Source: Shewanella frigidimarina (GTDB taxonomy: Bacteria; Pseudomonadota; Gammaproteobacteria; Enterobacterales; Shewanellaceae). Taken from it: a stretch of DNA of 64,000 nucleotides. Every line of letters begins with the position of its first letter. The stretch's first letter is position 1. The stretch lies in assembly GCF_003797125.1 (NCBI RefSeq), contig NZ_RKKE01000001.1:1085891-1149890 (forward strand). The letters are read 5' to 3'. Below the pieces are notes generated by a model. That model was not told the origin of the DNA, made no database searches, and worked only from the letters and a program-made list of their open reading frames with translations. Positions 1 to 9,684 of the stretch are shown one piece after another. The position numbers and the translations under genes are program-made.

Positions 1-982
1 TATTACTATTCTCTACAGTCGGCATTAAAAAGACTAAGGGCGTCACACCTGTAGGAAATTGTTTGTCAAAAGTAATACTATTTGCCGTCGCTTTACCATA
101 TTGAATATGGAACACAGCAGGTGTTGAAACGGTATCATTAATTTGATTGTTAGAATTAAGCCATAAATATTTAGATGTTACGCGCCCGTTAATAATTGAG
201 TTGTTATTAAGAGTCAATTTTTCATCGCTATAAATATACCCACCAATAACAGAACCAGTATTCAAAGTTAAATTTTTATACGCGATTAGTTGTAAAGCAC
301 TCGAATTTACAGCATTTATTTTACCGTTATTTAATTCAGAATCACTACCGATAAATAATCTAACATCCCCTTGTAATACGATTTCTGCATTTTGATTTAA
401 TATTAAAGAATCGATCCAATAATCACCGGCTGGAAAAATTAATTTAGCCCCATTTCCAGCTTCTATTTTGTTAAAATAATATTCTTGTTGTGTCGAAGAC
501 ATTGTTACAGTACAAGCAGAATATAGCGTAATTGAATTAAATTGGTTTAGACCAGTATTTCCCAAAACAATGTTTTGATTGCCTGTACAAGAGCCCAATC
601 CACCACTTGTCCCTTTACTACTTTGAAATTTATTGCCACCAGTTAATTGCAATCCACTTATATCACTTTTCATTACATCACAATAGCGATCGCCTCCAGT
701 AGCAGTGTCACAACTATCACTAGGTAAACCTGAACCGGTATTAATTGAACAAAACGCTAAACTATCCCCTAACGTACCATTGATTCTTGAACCGCTTTGC
801 ATCATTAGCTGGGGATTCGTAATTTTATGACAACTATTATTATTGTACTGGTGATGCCCTTGAGCTACGTCAGGCCACATTACAGACTCATCAATAATAT
901 CAAACGCAAAAACACTCTGAACCAGTAAAGCCATGACCACAAAAGAACTAGCAACAAAGCGACTAATTGAATTAATTCCCAC
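1..982 (-). CDS. mshQ: MshQ, MSHA pilus biogenesis protein (5' part, runs off the window)
   Basis: The frame is open from 982 to the window edge, so only the first 327 codons are seen. A GTG at 982 overlaps the end of mshP by 11 bases, the overlap used elsewhere in this operon; an ATG at 934 is an alternative. Residues 1-26 form a signal peptide ending near VFA. What follows is an Asn/Ser/Thr-rich secreted region of repeated beta-like segments. The last visible part resembles an H-type-lectin-like strand pattern seen in MshQ proteins, which is an inference. MshQ is the last gene of MSHA loci and is thought to be a large exported accessory protein; its role is not settled. The C-terminus cannot be judged here. 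Confidence 0.85.
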   Translation of the reverse strand, partial: MGINSISRFVASSFVVMALLVQSVFAFDIIDESVMWPDVAQGHHQYNNNSCHKITNPQLMMQSGSRINGTLGDSLAFCSINTGSGLPSDSCDTATGGDRYCDVMKSDISGLQLTGGNKFQSSKGTSGGLGSCTGNQNIVLGNTGLNQFNSITLYSACTVTMSSTQQEYYFNKIEAGNGAKLIFPAGDYWIDSLILNQNAEIVLQGDVRLFIGSDSELNNGKINAVNSSALQLIAYKNLTLNTGSVIGGYIYSDEKLTLNNNSIINGRVTSKYLWLNSNNQINDTVSTPAVFHIQYGKATANSITFDKQFPTGVTPLVFLMPTVENSN

Positions 983-1427
983 GGGCTTCTACCTCCACTT
1001 GGCGACTGACTCGCAAACATGTTGAACTGTTTGAGTTTCCTACACAGTTAGCTGTTTCGCATACCGCTAAACTATTAATTCGATATTGAACAACACTGCC
1101 AACGCTAGCGGTATTACAACTAATGGTGACACTACAATTATGGAATCCAACGGCGTTATTTGGCGGTGTCCATGTAGAGCTAACACTAGTACAAGTTGCC
1201 ACAGTGCCACCAACCGGAAATAACTCAGCCAGCGCTGCATCGGCGCCACTATTAGCGCTAAATAAAGCTCGAGTGCCCCACACTTCCATGTTCACGGACT
1301 CATCAGCATCGCCAACAATACGAATTAAACTCGCGGCAAGTAAAAACATCACCGTTAGCACAAACACACCAATGATGAGTGCGCTACCTTGTTGTGAATG
1401 CTGGGTTAATTTCAGCTTAGGGAACAT
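972..1427 (-). CDS. mshP: MshP, MSHA minor pilus protein
   Basis: This 151-residue protein starts with a short basic segment, then QQGSALIIGVFVLTVMFLLA, a hydrophobic helix like those of PilX/GspK-type minor pilins; the usual Phe and Glu after the Gly are absent. Four or more cysteines lie in the C-terminal half. The start overlaps the end of mshO by 11 bases and its end overlaps mshQ, so all three are probably translationally coupled. It is expected in the inner membrane or at the pilus tip as part of the minor-pilin complex. The call rests on order (O-P-Q) and the N-terminal helix. Confidence 0.9.
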   Translation of the reverse strand: MFPKLKLTQHSQQGSALIIGVFVLTVMFLLAASLIRIVGDADESVNMEVWGTRALFSANSGADAALAELFPVGGTVATCTSVSSTWTPPNNAVGFHNCSVTISCNTASVGSVVQYRINSLAVCETANCVGNSNSSTCLRVSRQVEVEARGN

Positions 1428-2244
1428 TCATCACCTGCACTTGATGTTGATATTGAAATGTTTCGCCATTAACGCTAAATAGTGGCTGTAAATGCACAAT
1501 TGCATTAGTCACCAGTGTCGATGGAGTCATTATCACCGCGGGATTAACAGTTAAGGCATTAGTGACATTTTGTGCCATCAATGCGCCACTGCCCATTGCA
1601 GCTGGTGCAGGCTGATTGACCTTATAACCGTAGTTTTGGTACAGGAGCAGATCAACATTGCTAGCTGTATTAACAAAACAGTAACTTAATGGGCTATCGG
1701 CAACATATAAGCGTTTTAACGGTGAGGCCTCGGTAAAACGCACATTTTGAGTTAATGTAATGGTGAGTTGATCACTTGTTTCAGCCACACTTTGCACAAT
1801 AAATCGTTTGGCGATAGTCCCTTGAGGATTATAAATTTCGCTATTGGTTAAAGGATAAATTAGCACTGACTGAGCCGCATTAATGGGACGAATACTTTTA
1901 ATCGCGGTTAAAGTATTTTGCGCAGATTGAGGCACAAATGGCGCATCAAGATAAGAAGTACTGGCCGAAATAGGCAGTAACTCCAAACACTGATAACTGC
2001 CATCGGTTGCGGTAAGTACCCGCACACTATTGGGCACTGCACGCCGAATATCTCGGGTCATACGCTCGATACCAAAACGGCTTTGACTGAGCACCTGATC
2101 TACCGCACTTGATTCAACAAAAATGCGGGTGCCAAAAATCACAAAACTACTGATACCAACAATAATAATCCCTAAGATTAAAATGACCGTAACCATTTCA
2201 ATTAAGGTAAAACCTGCAGCTTTCAATCCTCGTCGTAAAGGCAT
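1417..2244 (-). CDS. mshO: MshO, MSHA minor pilin (prepilin-like)
   Basis: This 275-residue protein has a type IV prepilin leader: a short basic N-terminus, Gly12, then FTLIEMVTVILILGIIIVG, with Glu at position +5 after the cleavage site. PilD is the likely peptidase. The rest is a globular periplasmic domain with two cysteines. The ATG shares its first base with the last base of the mshD stop codon. MshO sits with C, D and P in the minor-pilin block that is thought to prime assembly of the MSHA fibre. The operon position and the leader agree well. Confidence 0.92.
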   Translation of the reverse strand: MPLRRGLKAAGFTLIEMVTVILILGIIIVGISSFVIFGTRIFVESSAVDQVLSQSRFGIERMTRDIRRAVPNSVRVLTATDGSYQCLELLPISASTSYLDAPFVPQSAQNTLTAIKSIRPINAAQSVLIYPLTNSEIYNPQGTIAKRFIVQSVAETSDQLTITLTQNVRFTEASPLKRLYVADSPLSYCFVNTASNVDLLLYQNYGYKVNQPAPAAMGSGALMAQNVTNALTVNPAVIMTPSTLVTNAIVHLQPLFSVNGETFQYQHQVQVMNVP

Positions 2245-2780
2245 TAGTAGTTACTCCTTACCGCTTGGTAAGTGATCACTTCATTGGCAGGCGTTGTTAC
2301 TGCAACGGTAATTAATTTTTGTCCCTTCGTCGCAGCGTCAAGATACTCAACTGACACTTGCAACTGATAGCGAGGATAAGCTTGGGTATAAGTTTGGCTA
2401 GAGTCGAGCATGTTATCGGTTTCATCCAAGCCATTATAATCATCAACGTCGTTGAACGTGTCTCGGCTTTCACCGTCTAGGCCTAATGCTGACTCTGTTG
2501 TACAAGCGATACCTGTAGGTGCATTACACGCCGGAATACCACCATTAGGATTAGTATTTTGATCATATCGTTTACCCCAGATCTCATTCATTACCGAATG
2601 AGCTAATTCTGCCGAACGTACTCTTTGTAATGTCGATGCAGCTCTATCTGCTTGGGGAAATAGCATGCTAGTGAGCATCACTATCGCAATGCCGATCACC
2701 ATCATACCAATGACGAGTTCGATTAAAGTAAAACCACGAGTAGGTTGTGATAAACGATGAAATTGAATGTTACGGAGCAT
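2244..2780 (-). CDS. mshD: MshD, MSHA minor pilin (prepilin-like)
   Basis: The chosen ATG at 2780 has a good ribosome binding site (GAGGGG, 8 bases before it) and gives an 11-base overlap with mshC, like other junctions here. A start at 2807 would add nine residues but has no such site. The 178-residue product has a prepilin leader ending in Gly followed by FTLIELVIGMMVIGIAIVML, with Glu at +5. The globular part has two cysteines in a short loop. It belongs to the minor pilins C-D-O that assemble in the inner membrane before export. Confidence 0.9.
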   Translation of the reverse strand: MLRNIQFHRLSQPTRGFTLIELVIGMMVIGIAIVMLTSMLFPQADRAASTLQRVRSAELAHSVMNEIWGKRYDQNTNPNGGIPACNAPTGIACTTESALGLDGESRDTFNDVDDYNGLDETDNMLDSSQTYTQAYPRYQLQVSVEYLDAATKGQKLITVAVTTPANEVITYQAVRSNY

Positions 2781-3249
2781 AAATATACCCCTCTGACTCA
2801 ACCGCAATGGTTAAGGTCTCATCTGCTACTACATTAAAACAATTACCTGCACACGCTGGAGACAGCATGCGACCTAAGCTGTCAAAGGTAATCGAAAATA
2901 CTTGGCTAGCATTACTGCTTAAAGCAATATGAGCATTGCCACTGAAAGTTTGTTGTTGCTCAATACGTACCTGGTTTGTACATAAGCTAGCGGCCCTTTC
3001 GCTAAAATGGCGTAACGTATAACCGCTTGATGTCACATCAATTTGATAACACTGATCGGTATTTTGAATGGCTTTAAGCTGGACCTGGCGTAACTCACTG
3101 ATAAATTCACTGCGTAAACTGTAGGCACTAAAAGATGAATCAGACATCAAACGCGGCAACACCGCCACGGCAATAATAGCAATCACAATCATGGTGGTAA
3201 CCAATTCAACCAAGGTAAACCCAAGCTGAACATTACGTTGTTGACTCAC
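2770..3249 (-). CDS. mshC: MshC, MSHA minor pilin (prepilin-like)
   Basis: A GTG start at 3249 follows GAGGAA by about nine bases. The 159-residue protein has the leader MSQQRNVQLG then FTLVELVTTMIVIAIIAVAVL, with Glu at +5, typical of class III signal peptides cut by PilD. Cysteines come in two pairs in the C-terminal half. It is the first gene after the mshA terminator, so it either depends on read-through or has its own promoter in the 240 bases between; no convincing promoter was recognised. Confidence 0.9.
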   Translation of the reverse strand: MSQQRNVQLGFTLVELVTTMIVIAIIAVAVLPRLMSDSSFSAYSLRSEFISELRQVQLKAIQNTDQCYQIDVTSSGYTLRHFSERAASLCTNQVRIEQQQTFSGNAHIALSSNASQVFSITFDSLGRMLSPACAGNCFNVVADETLTIAVESEGYIYAP

Positions 3250-3443
3250 TTTAATGATTTCCTCATTTAATTCAATGAATACTTCGACACCTAAAAAAGC
3301 TAAATCATAATAATGTCATAGAGTTATACTATCGAATTTAGTATGGCAAAAACAACCAAGATTGTCTGTTTATTTATTACCTTGTACCATTTTATAGGGA
3401 AGCTAAGTGAGTCAATTAATATTTTTTTAAAATCAAAAAACTC

Positions 3444-3469
3444 AAAAAAAAACCTGCATGAGCAGGCTT
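3444..3469 (-). terminator. Rho-independent terminator behind mshA
   Basis: Read on the minus strand, CCTGC-TCAT-GCAGG (3453-3466) is followed by nine T residues. It lies 20 bases past the mshA stop. A terminator inside a pilus operon, directly behind the major pilin gene, fits the need for much more pilin than minor pilins. Confidence 0.85.
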
Positions 3470-3489
3470 TATTACTTAAAAATCAAGTG

Positions 3490-4011
3490 TTAACAATCGT
3501 CAGCATCAGGAACTTGAGAAAGCACTGGAATTGCAGTTGAAGTTGCTTGAGTATAAGTAAAAGAACAAGCAGCAGGTGCACCGGCTTGCCAAATTTCGAC
3601 ACTACCTGTACCTGCTTCTATAATCCAATCTCCTACTGTCACAGGATCCGTAACAGTAGCAGTGCCATCAGCACCAGCAGCAAATGTTACATCCAATGCT
3701 CTTTCTAAATCAGCTTCTGTCGCAGCAATATAACCATAAACAATATTAACGTCATCTGTTGTAGCTGTTGTACCAGCAATATCTAAAAGCGCAACGCCAC
3801 CGGTACCACCCTTTTCTTTACCCGCTAAAGCCGCTTTTGAATAAACTAAGGTGTTTGCACCTTGAATTGCCGCTTTCATTCCTGATAATGCTGACGCGCG
3901 CGCATCACCTTGCAAGTTAATAAACTTCGGCGCTGCCGTAACCGCTAAAATACCTAGAATAATTATCACAACCACTAATTCGATTAATGTAAAACCTTGT
4001 TGTTTTTGCAT
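3490..4011 (-). CDS. mshA: MshA, major pilin of the MSHA pilus
   Basis: The 173-residue product has the short leader MQKQQG and then [20 protein letters not shown], with Glu at +5, the classic type IVa pilin signature. Two cysteines near the C-terminus could form the usual disulfide loop. An AGAGG site lies eight bases before the ATG. It sits just before a strong terminator, as expected for the major subunit. MSHA pili of Vibrio and Shewanella serve in surface attachment and biofilm formation. The next gene upstream is the related mshB. Confidence 0.95.
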   Translation of the reverse strand: MQKQQGFTLIELVVVIIILGILAVTAAPKFINLQGDARASALSGMKAAIQGANTLVYSKAALAGKEKGGTGGVALLDIAGTTATTDDVNIVYGYIAATEADLERALDVTFAAGADGTATVTDPVTVGDWIIEAGTGSVEIWQAGAPAACSFTYTQATSTAIPVLSQVPDADDC

Positions 4012-4076
4012 ATTAAATAACCTCTATAGAAAATAAATGGGTAAACCAACATCACTGCGGACAGTGATAAATCAAA

Positions 4077-4682
4077 TTAGTTGTTAGTAAATGATACGAC
4101 CTGACCTGTACCTGCATTATATGTTACACCGTTAGCACCAACCGTGTCTAAATCAGGCGCTGGGTCTGCGACACCCGAAGTCTGATTTAGCGCTAAAGTA
4201 GCTACTTGATGATAAACACACAAATCTAGACCTGTAACTGTTTGACCATCAATACTGGTAGATGAACCGCCGACACCATTTTGCATTCTTACGGTATAAC
4301 GATGTTTACGGGCGTCTTGATCGAACAGTACATTTCTTGGAGCATTTTGCAAAACTGAATCAAATACTTCCTGACATGTTTCGTTTGTCATTGAGGTAAC
4401 ATCAGTATTGGTTGTGCCAGTTGGAAAACCAAAACGTGTATCGAGTGATACGCTAGTACCATCTAAAATAACGCTGTTGTTACGACGACCATCAACTTCC
4501 CATTGTGCACGTACAAAGCTCACTGCTGTGGCTAAACCACCAGCAACACCATCAACGCTGGCGTCTTCAGCATCATCGGTTACATTTAAAAAACGCGGGA
4601 TCGCTGTAGCGGCTAATAAACCGAGGATGACAATAACAATGACCAACTCGATCAATGAAAAACCTTGTTGTTTCAATTTCAT
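4077..4682 (-). CDS. mshB: MshB, MSHA pilin-like protein
   Basis: This 201-residue prepilin has leader MKLKQQG and FSLIELVIVIVILGLLAATA, with Glu at +5. The region after the helix (PRFLNVTDDAED...) parallels MshA, so the two are paralogues. Two cysteines are present. GAGTGAG precedes the ATG. In Vibrio MSHA loci mshB lies immediately before mshA, as here. A separate promoter may lie in the 109 bases between mshF and mshB, but none was recognised. Confidence 0.92.
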   Translation of the reverse strand: MKLKQQGFSLIELVIVIVILGLLAATAIPRFLNVTDDAEDASVDGVAGGLATAVSFVRAQWEVDGRRNNSVILDGTSVSLDTRFGFPTGTTNTDVTSMTNETCQEVFDSVLQNAPRNVLFDQDARKHRYTVRMQNGVGGSSTSIDGQTVTGLDLCVYHQVATLALNQTSGVADPAPDLDTVGANGVTYNAGTGQVVSFTNN

Positions 4683-4791
4683 AATAACTCACTCTTATCT
4701 ATAGCGCCTACAACAGGAAATAATACTAATTCAGCTATAACTTCACTAATATTAGCAGCTTATTAAAAATTTAACACTAATGGCACAAACT

Positions 4792-5370
4792 TTATCGGTC
4801 ACGCATCAAAAAAATAACTCTTCCTGTTTGTAGTTGATAACTTAAACTGGCTTCATTACCTGAATGGTAGCGACAAATGTTCTCATCAGACTGATAATCT
4901 ACCGCTATATTTAATTCTTGAACATTAGTTGCCAATAAATGGCCCCACAGTTGCTCACAACCTTGGACATCATTAGTATCAATGGTAGGCCAACCTTGAT
5001 CAGACATAGAAATCCAATTATCGGTGCCAACCAAATCGGTATCAGTATCTATAGCATCTATTTTACTCGCAGCGTCTTGTAATACAGCATTGTCATTGCT
5101 TACTTTACTCGATGCTACATTCGATGCCATATGATGCCAGGACAACTGCATTTTATGTGGTCGGCCAGAAGCTAACCATTGACTATGCACCATAGCTAAG
5201 ACATTCAAAAAACGATTATGTTCAAACTCTAAACCACGCCCACCTATGTTTGAAGTAGTATTGACATAACGCCCACCAAAAATAGCCAGCAGCGTTAACA
5301 CCACAACAATAGCAATAACCCGACCATAGACTTTAAGCAGATCACCATCCGCTTTTTGCTGGCTCAACAT
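4792..5370 (-). CDS. mshF: MshF, MSHA biogenesis protein
   Basis: The frame is open back to a GTG at 5448, inside mshG, but residue 27 of that frame is an ATG at 5370 that gives a normal bitopic protein: about 15 cytoplasmic residues, a transmembrane helix (VIAIVVVLTLLAIFGGRYVN), then a periplasmic domain. Neither start has a strong ribosome binding site, so the 5' end is uncertain. The product is about 192 residues. Function is unknown beyond its fixed place between mshG and mshB in MSHA loci. It contains WGHLLATN- and CRYHSG-like segments typical of this poorly studied family. Confidence 0.8.
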   Translation of the reverse strand: MLSQQKADGDLLKVYGRVIAIVVVLTLLAIFGGRYVNTTSNIGGRGLEFEHNRFLNVLAMVHSQWLASGRPHKMQLSWHHMASNVASSKVSNDNAVLQDAASKIDAIDTDTDLVGTDNWISMSDQGWPTIDTNDVQGCEQLWGHLLATNVQELNIAVDYQSDENICRYHSGNEASLSYQLQTGRVIFLMRDR

Positions 5371-5414
5371 CGCGATATCCAATGATCTGTTTGCTTTCTT
5401 TGTTGCATGCTTTG

Positions 5415-6629
5415 CTAACCGCCTTTTACCACATTCAGCATATCCCACATAGGAAGATAAATACCCAGTGCCAATATCAATACAATGCCAGCAACAAATG
5501 CGATTAAAATAGGTTCGAGTTTTGCGGTGAGATTTTTTAAATCGTAATCAACCTCGCCTTCATAAAAATCAGCGGCATCATTGAGCAGCTGATCTATTTG
5601 ACCGGTTTCTTCACCCACAGCAACCATTTGCAATACCAATGGGGTAAACAGTTGGCTGCTATTTGATACCCTTAGCATTGACTCACCTGATTCAATACCC
5701 CGGCGCATACCGACTATTTTGTCATGCATATATGCGTTATCGACCGCATCTGCTACCAAACTGAGTGCTTGGGTCATCGGAACTCCCGCGCTGAGCATCA
5801 TCGAAAAACAGCGACAATAACGTGACAAGGTTGAGCGTTCAATAATTGATCCAATAACAGGTATGTGCAGCTTCCATAAATCCCATTGCTTCTCGCCTTT
5901 TTCAGAGTGATGCCAATATCGAATCGCAACTACGATGCCGATTGATAGCACAATCATATGAGGCCAAAAATTAACAAATAGATTAGACGTGCCGATTAAT
6001 ATTTTTGTCGCCCAAGGTAATTCAGCGCCAAAACGAGAGAACATATCGGCAAATTTTGGGATCACCATAATATTCAAAATAACCATCGCTATGGTAATGG
6101 CAATCAAGACAAACATCGGATAACGCATTGCAGCTTTAATCCGTCGACGAGTTTCTTGTTCTCGCTCGATATAACCAGACAACTGGATAAAGGCATCTTC
6201 CAACTTACCGGTGTTCTCACCAACATGGATCATCGATACAAACAACGAATCAAATATATCTGGATGTTGATTCATTGCCGAAGATAACGGTCTTCCCGAC
6301 GTCAGCTGTTCAGAAATATCATCTAAGGCTTTTTTCATTCGATCGGAATGGGTCGTTTCAGATAAGCCAGCAATAGCCCTTAAAATAGGAATACCAGAAC
6401 GCGTTAACGAATACATTTGTCGACTAAAAATTTGCAATTCTTCCAGCGACACTTTGCCTTGAAATAAGCTCATCGAAAAAGATTGCTTCGTTTTCACTTC
6501 GCGCAATTCTAGCGGAATGATCCCACGAGAAAGTAACGCATCGGCCGCAGAACTTTCATTAGCAGACTCAAGCTGTGCACTGACCGCCTGCCCTTGTGAA
6601 TTACGTCCTCGATATTGATATATTGGCAT
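5415..6629 (-). CDS. mshG: MshG, inner-membrane platform protein of the MSHA pilus
   Basis: This 404-residue protein is a full-length type II secretion F / PilC homologue: N-terminal MPIYQYRGRNSQGQ, two repeated cytoplasmic helical domains and three hydrophobic stretches (around residues 170-195, 220-240 and 375-395). It should bind the assembly ATPase MshE, whose gene ends three bases upstream, and pass its motion to the growing pilus. PilC at 58324 is its type IV pilus counterpart. Confidence 0.95.
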   Translation of the reverse strand: MPIYQYRGRNSQGQAVSAQLESANESSAADALLSRGIIPLELREVKTKQSFSMSLFQGKVSLEELQIFSRQMYSLTRSGIPILRAIAGLSETTHSDRMKKALDDISEQLTSGRPLSSAMNQHPDIFDSLFVSMIHVGENTGKLEDAFIQLSGYIEREQETRRRIKAAMRYPMFVLIAITIAMVILNIMVIPKFADMFSRFGAELPWATKILIGTSNLFVNFWPHMIVLSIGIVVAIRYWHHSEKGEKQWDLWKLHIPVIGSIIERSTLSRYCRCFSMMLSAGVPMTQALSLVADAVDNAYMHDKIVGMRRGIESGESMLRVSNSSQLFTPLVLQMVAVGEETGQIDQLLNDAADFYEGEVDYDLKNLTAKLEPILIAFVAGIVLILALGIYLPMWDMLNVVKGG

Positions 6630-6631
6630 TG

Positions 6632-8392
6632 TTATAACCCAATATCTTGTTGGCTAACGATATCTTCCGATAAAGGCACTTTTGATTCACTGACATCTTC
6701 AACCAGTTTTGACACTTCTTCGAGTGTTGTCGTGCCAAGGAATAGATACTCCATCGCAGAATGCGCGAGGGGAATAAAGTTAGGACTGCGCAGTGCTGCA
6801 CGGGCAAAATCTTGCGGATTACCTGTTCGCATGGCATCTATCATATTTTCGTCAAGTTCAAGTATTTCGAAAATACCAATTCGACCACGATAACCAGAAC
6901 CATTACAGGTTTGACAACCACTACCTACTTTAAAGGTGGCGCTGCTGATATCTCTTTTCGTCACACTTACAAGCCAACTGCGTTCAGCTGCTGTTGGTTG
7001 ATAATCCATGGCACAATTGTGACAAACGCGCCTAACAAGACGTTGAGCGATAATGACCCGCAGCGCACTAGCGACCAAATAACTTGCCGCACCCATATCG
7101 AGTAATCGCAACGCACTGGTAACCGCATCATTAGTGTGCAAAGTCGATAATACAAAGTGACCAGTCAACGCACCTCGTAAGCCAATTTCCACGGTCTCTT
7201 GGTCACGCATCTCTCCCACCATGATAATGTCGGGATCTTGACGAAGTGTAGTACGCAATACGTTAGAAAAGTCTAAACCAATCTTGTGATTGACTTGCAC
7301 TTGGTTAATTCGCGGTAATTGATACTCAACCGGATCTTCTACAGTGATAATCTTTCTATCGGCAGTGTTAAGCTCACTTAAAATACCGTACAGGGTAGTC
7401 GTTTTACCACTACCTGTTGGCCCTGTGACTAACAACATACCGTGAGGGCGTTTAATCTGTTTACGAATACGTGCCACAATATGCGGTGGCATACCAGTTT
7501 CATCTAACGTACGTAAACCTGTGGTTTGATCCAATAAACGCATCACCACTGACTCACCATGATAAATCGGCATGGTCGACATTCGCACGTCGATTTTATG
7601 ACCTTTTATTTCCATATGAAAACGGCCATCTTGTGGCATACGTTTTTCTGAAATATCCAGTCCTGCCATTAACTTAAGTCGTAACACTAAAGCAGAAGCA
7701 ATATTAACTTCACTGAGGAGGTTTTCATGTAATTGGCCATCAATACGCTGACGGATCCGCAATACTTTTTCGCCAGGTTCAATGTGAATATCTGACGCAC
7801 GCATTTGCACCGCATCTTCAAAAATTGACTGCAATAACTTCACCACCGTGGTTTCGTTATCACTGTCGCTTTGAGTCAAATTAGCCAAATCGAACATGTC
7901 ATCTGCAGCATATTCTTCATCAAGCTTGCCGGCAATCTCAGCGATTTGCCCAGTACGGCGATAAAGGTTATCAAACGCATCGAGTAATTGTTGCTCTGGT
8001 GCCACCGCAATCATCAACTGCTTAGGAGCAACTAACACTTCAATATTATCGATAGCCTGCAAATCGGCAGGGTCGCTCATAGCAACTAACACGTGGTCGG
8101 AATGACTTTCCACCACTAATGCTCGATAGCGCCTCGCTTGTACTTCGGGGAGTATATTCACCACTTCAGCGGCTATCGGACGACGACTAATATCGAGGTA
8201 CGGTAAATTAAGTTGTTGAGATAAAAACTTAAGTAACTGGTCTTCTGTAATACTCTTCAAATCAATTAAGGTGCGGCCGAGCTTTTTACCTGAATTGCGC
8301 TGTTCCGCCAATGCTTGCTGTAATTGGGTGTCAGTAATAATCAGCTCTTGAACAAGAAGATCTCCTAACCGCATCTTTAACTTAGGCTTCAT
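6632..8392 (-). CDS. mshE: MshE, pilus extension ATPase with cyclic-di-GMP-binding N-domain
   Basis: This 586-residue protein is a GspE/PilB-type ATPase. Residues 8-31 (RLGDLLVQELIITDTQLQQA...) and 37-60 (KLGRTLIDLKSITEDQLLKF...) form the two 24-residue motifs of the MshEN domain, separated by five residues, exactly the spacing established for Vibrio cholerae MshE, which binds cyclic di-GMP. The ATPase core has Walker [11 protein letters not shown], the Asp-box region, GEMRD, and a CxxC...CxxC zinc motif (CHNC, CQTC). It is expected at the cytoplasmic face of the machine with MshG. The start overlaps the mshN stop by four bases. Confidence 0.96.
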   Translation of the reverse strand: MKPKLKMRLGDLLVQELIITDTQLQQALAEQRNSGKKLGRTLIDLKSITEDQLLKFLSQQLNLPYLDISRRPIAAEVVNILPEVQARRYRALVVESHSDHVLVAMSDPADLQAIDNIEVLVAPKQLMIAVAPEQQLLDAFDNLYRRTGQIAEIAGKLDEEYAADDMFDLANLTQSDSDNETTVVKLLQSIFEDAVQMRASDIHIEPGEKVLRIRQRIDGQLHENLLSEVNIASALVLRLKLMAGLDISEKRMPQDGRFHMEIKGHKIDVRMSTMPIYHGESVVMRLLDQTTGLRTLDETGMPPHIVARIRKQIKRPHGMLLVTGPTGSGKTTTLYGILSELNTADRKIITVEDPVEYQLPRINQVQVNHKIGLDFSNVLRTTLRQDPDIIMVGEMRDQETVEIGLRGALTGHFVLSTLHTNDAVTSALRLLDMGAASYLVASALRVIIAQRLVRRVCHNCAMDYQPTAAERSWLVSVTKRDISSATFKVGSGCQTCNGSGYRGRIGIFEILELDENMIDAMRTGNPQDFARAALRSPNFIPLAHSAMEYLFLGTTTLEEVSKLVEDVSESKVPLSEDIVSQQDIGL

Positions 8393-9684
8393 CGGTTTTC
8401 TCCTAGCTGAACTAAACGTTGTTCAATAAATGTCATGGCTGAAGTTGATAACCCTTCATAGCTTAATGCCGATCGGTAAGCTTGCGCGGCTTGTGGATAT
8501 TTTTGTTGTGAATCGAGCGCATAACCTAGCCCCATCCACCAGCGAGATTGAGTCGACTCAGATACCAATAAGTTTCGGTAAGCTTCCTCAGCTAAAGCAA
8601 AATTTTTAGAGTTTTGTGCCAAATCCGTTTGTGCGATCCACTTATCACGAGCCCACGATGAGCTATCTGGGATCATCGCCACCGTAGTTAAGGCTTCATC
8701 ATAAGCTTTAATTGCGGTTTGAATTTGCGACAAAATCACATAAAACTCCCACTGTTGCGGAAACATACTGATCCCACTCTCGAGTAATCTCATCGCAGTT
8801 GTTGGATTATTTTGCGCAAAATAAATTTCGACTAATTGCTTACGAGCTTTATGTAAACTCGGTTGTAAAATAATGGCTTCTAAATAGTAACCCGCCGCAT
8901 CGTCCAGACGTTGCGCTTGCTCAGCATCCATCGCTTTGCGATATTGCAGCTGCGCCATTTGTGTTTTGGAAAGCACCACTTCGTTAACGCTCATATCAAC
9001 AGTTTTTGCTGCAGCAGGGATTTCTGCGGGTACTTCTGCGGGTAAGAAGCGAGATGTTTGCGCTGTGATTTGATCTTGAGTGAGTTCAGTATTCAGCAGT
9101 GAAGCCATATTCTGTGAATTATGATCTACCGAAATATTGGGCTTCTCTGCGTCTACGGTTGAAGCTAGCACTGCTTGTGTGTTGACGGTTTCGTTATTAA
9201 CGACTGATGCAGTGCTCACTTCGGATAGTTCAAGCTCAGATATGCGATCCGTTGGTTCAATAACCTCAGCAGTGATTTCTGGCGTGCTCGCTTGAATAGG
9301 TACTTGATTTAGCGTTTGAGCTGGTGCTTGGGTTAGTACTTCAGTTGAGATTTGAGCAGACTTCAGCTCAACAGCAACACCATTATCTTGTGGCTGACTC
9401 GCCAGCGATGACTGAGTATCTTCGGTAACCGATGCATTGCTATCTGTTGGCTGATTGGCCATTTGAATATTGGCTTGGCGGTACATAGATACACCAAACC
9501 ACAATGTAGGGATCAATAGTACGGCAACAACAATAAGGCTAATCAATGGTGAGCGAGATTTAGCAACGGATTGATACTGAATTTGAGGTCGCACAAATTC
9601 ACCCGCGGGTTGCACCGGTGGTTTGTCTGTTCCGGGTTGCTGATGCTGCTCTAAATCTTTCAACATCTTGATAATCACGCTCAT
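8389..9684 (-). CDS. mshN: MshN, TPR-containing MSHA biogenesis protein
   Basis: The 431-residue protein has a short cytoplasmic part, one transmembrane helix near residues 47-68 (LISLIVVAVLLIPTLWFGV), a long Thr/Ser/Gln/Val-rich low-complexity linker (about 80-230), and a C-terminal set of tetratricopeptide repeats (from about 240). It starts and ends with four-base overlaps with mshM and mshE. In MSHA systems it is thought to link secretin and inner-membrane parts; direct data are sparse. Confidence 0.92.
   Translation of the reverse strand: MSVIIKMLKDLEQHQQPGTDKPPVQPAGEFVRPQIQYQSVAKSRSPLISLIVVAVLLIPTLWFGVSMYRQANIQMANQPTDSNASVTEDTQSSLASQPQDNGVAVELKSAQISTEVLTQAPAQTLNQVPIQASTPEITAEVIEPTDRISELELSEVSTASVVNNETVNTQAVLASTVDAEKPNISVDHNSQNMASLLNTELTQDQITAQTSRFLPAEVPAEIPAAAKTVDMSVNEVVLSKTQMAQLQYRKAMDAEQAQRLDDAAGYYLEAIILQPSLHKARKQLVEIYFAQNNPTTAMRLLESGISMFPQQWEFYVILSQIQTAIKAYDEALTTVAMIPDSSSWARDKWIAQTDLAQNSKNFALAEEAYRNLLVSESTQSRWWMGLGYALDSQQKYPQAAQAYRSALSYEGLSTSAMTFIEQRLVQLGENR

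Noticed and set aside
5371..5448. 26-residue N-terminal extension of MshF within mshG
   Set aside because: It is basic and unlike the family, and the ATG at 5370 gives a normal membrane topology. The start remains uncertain.
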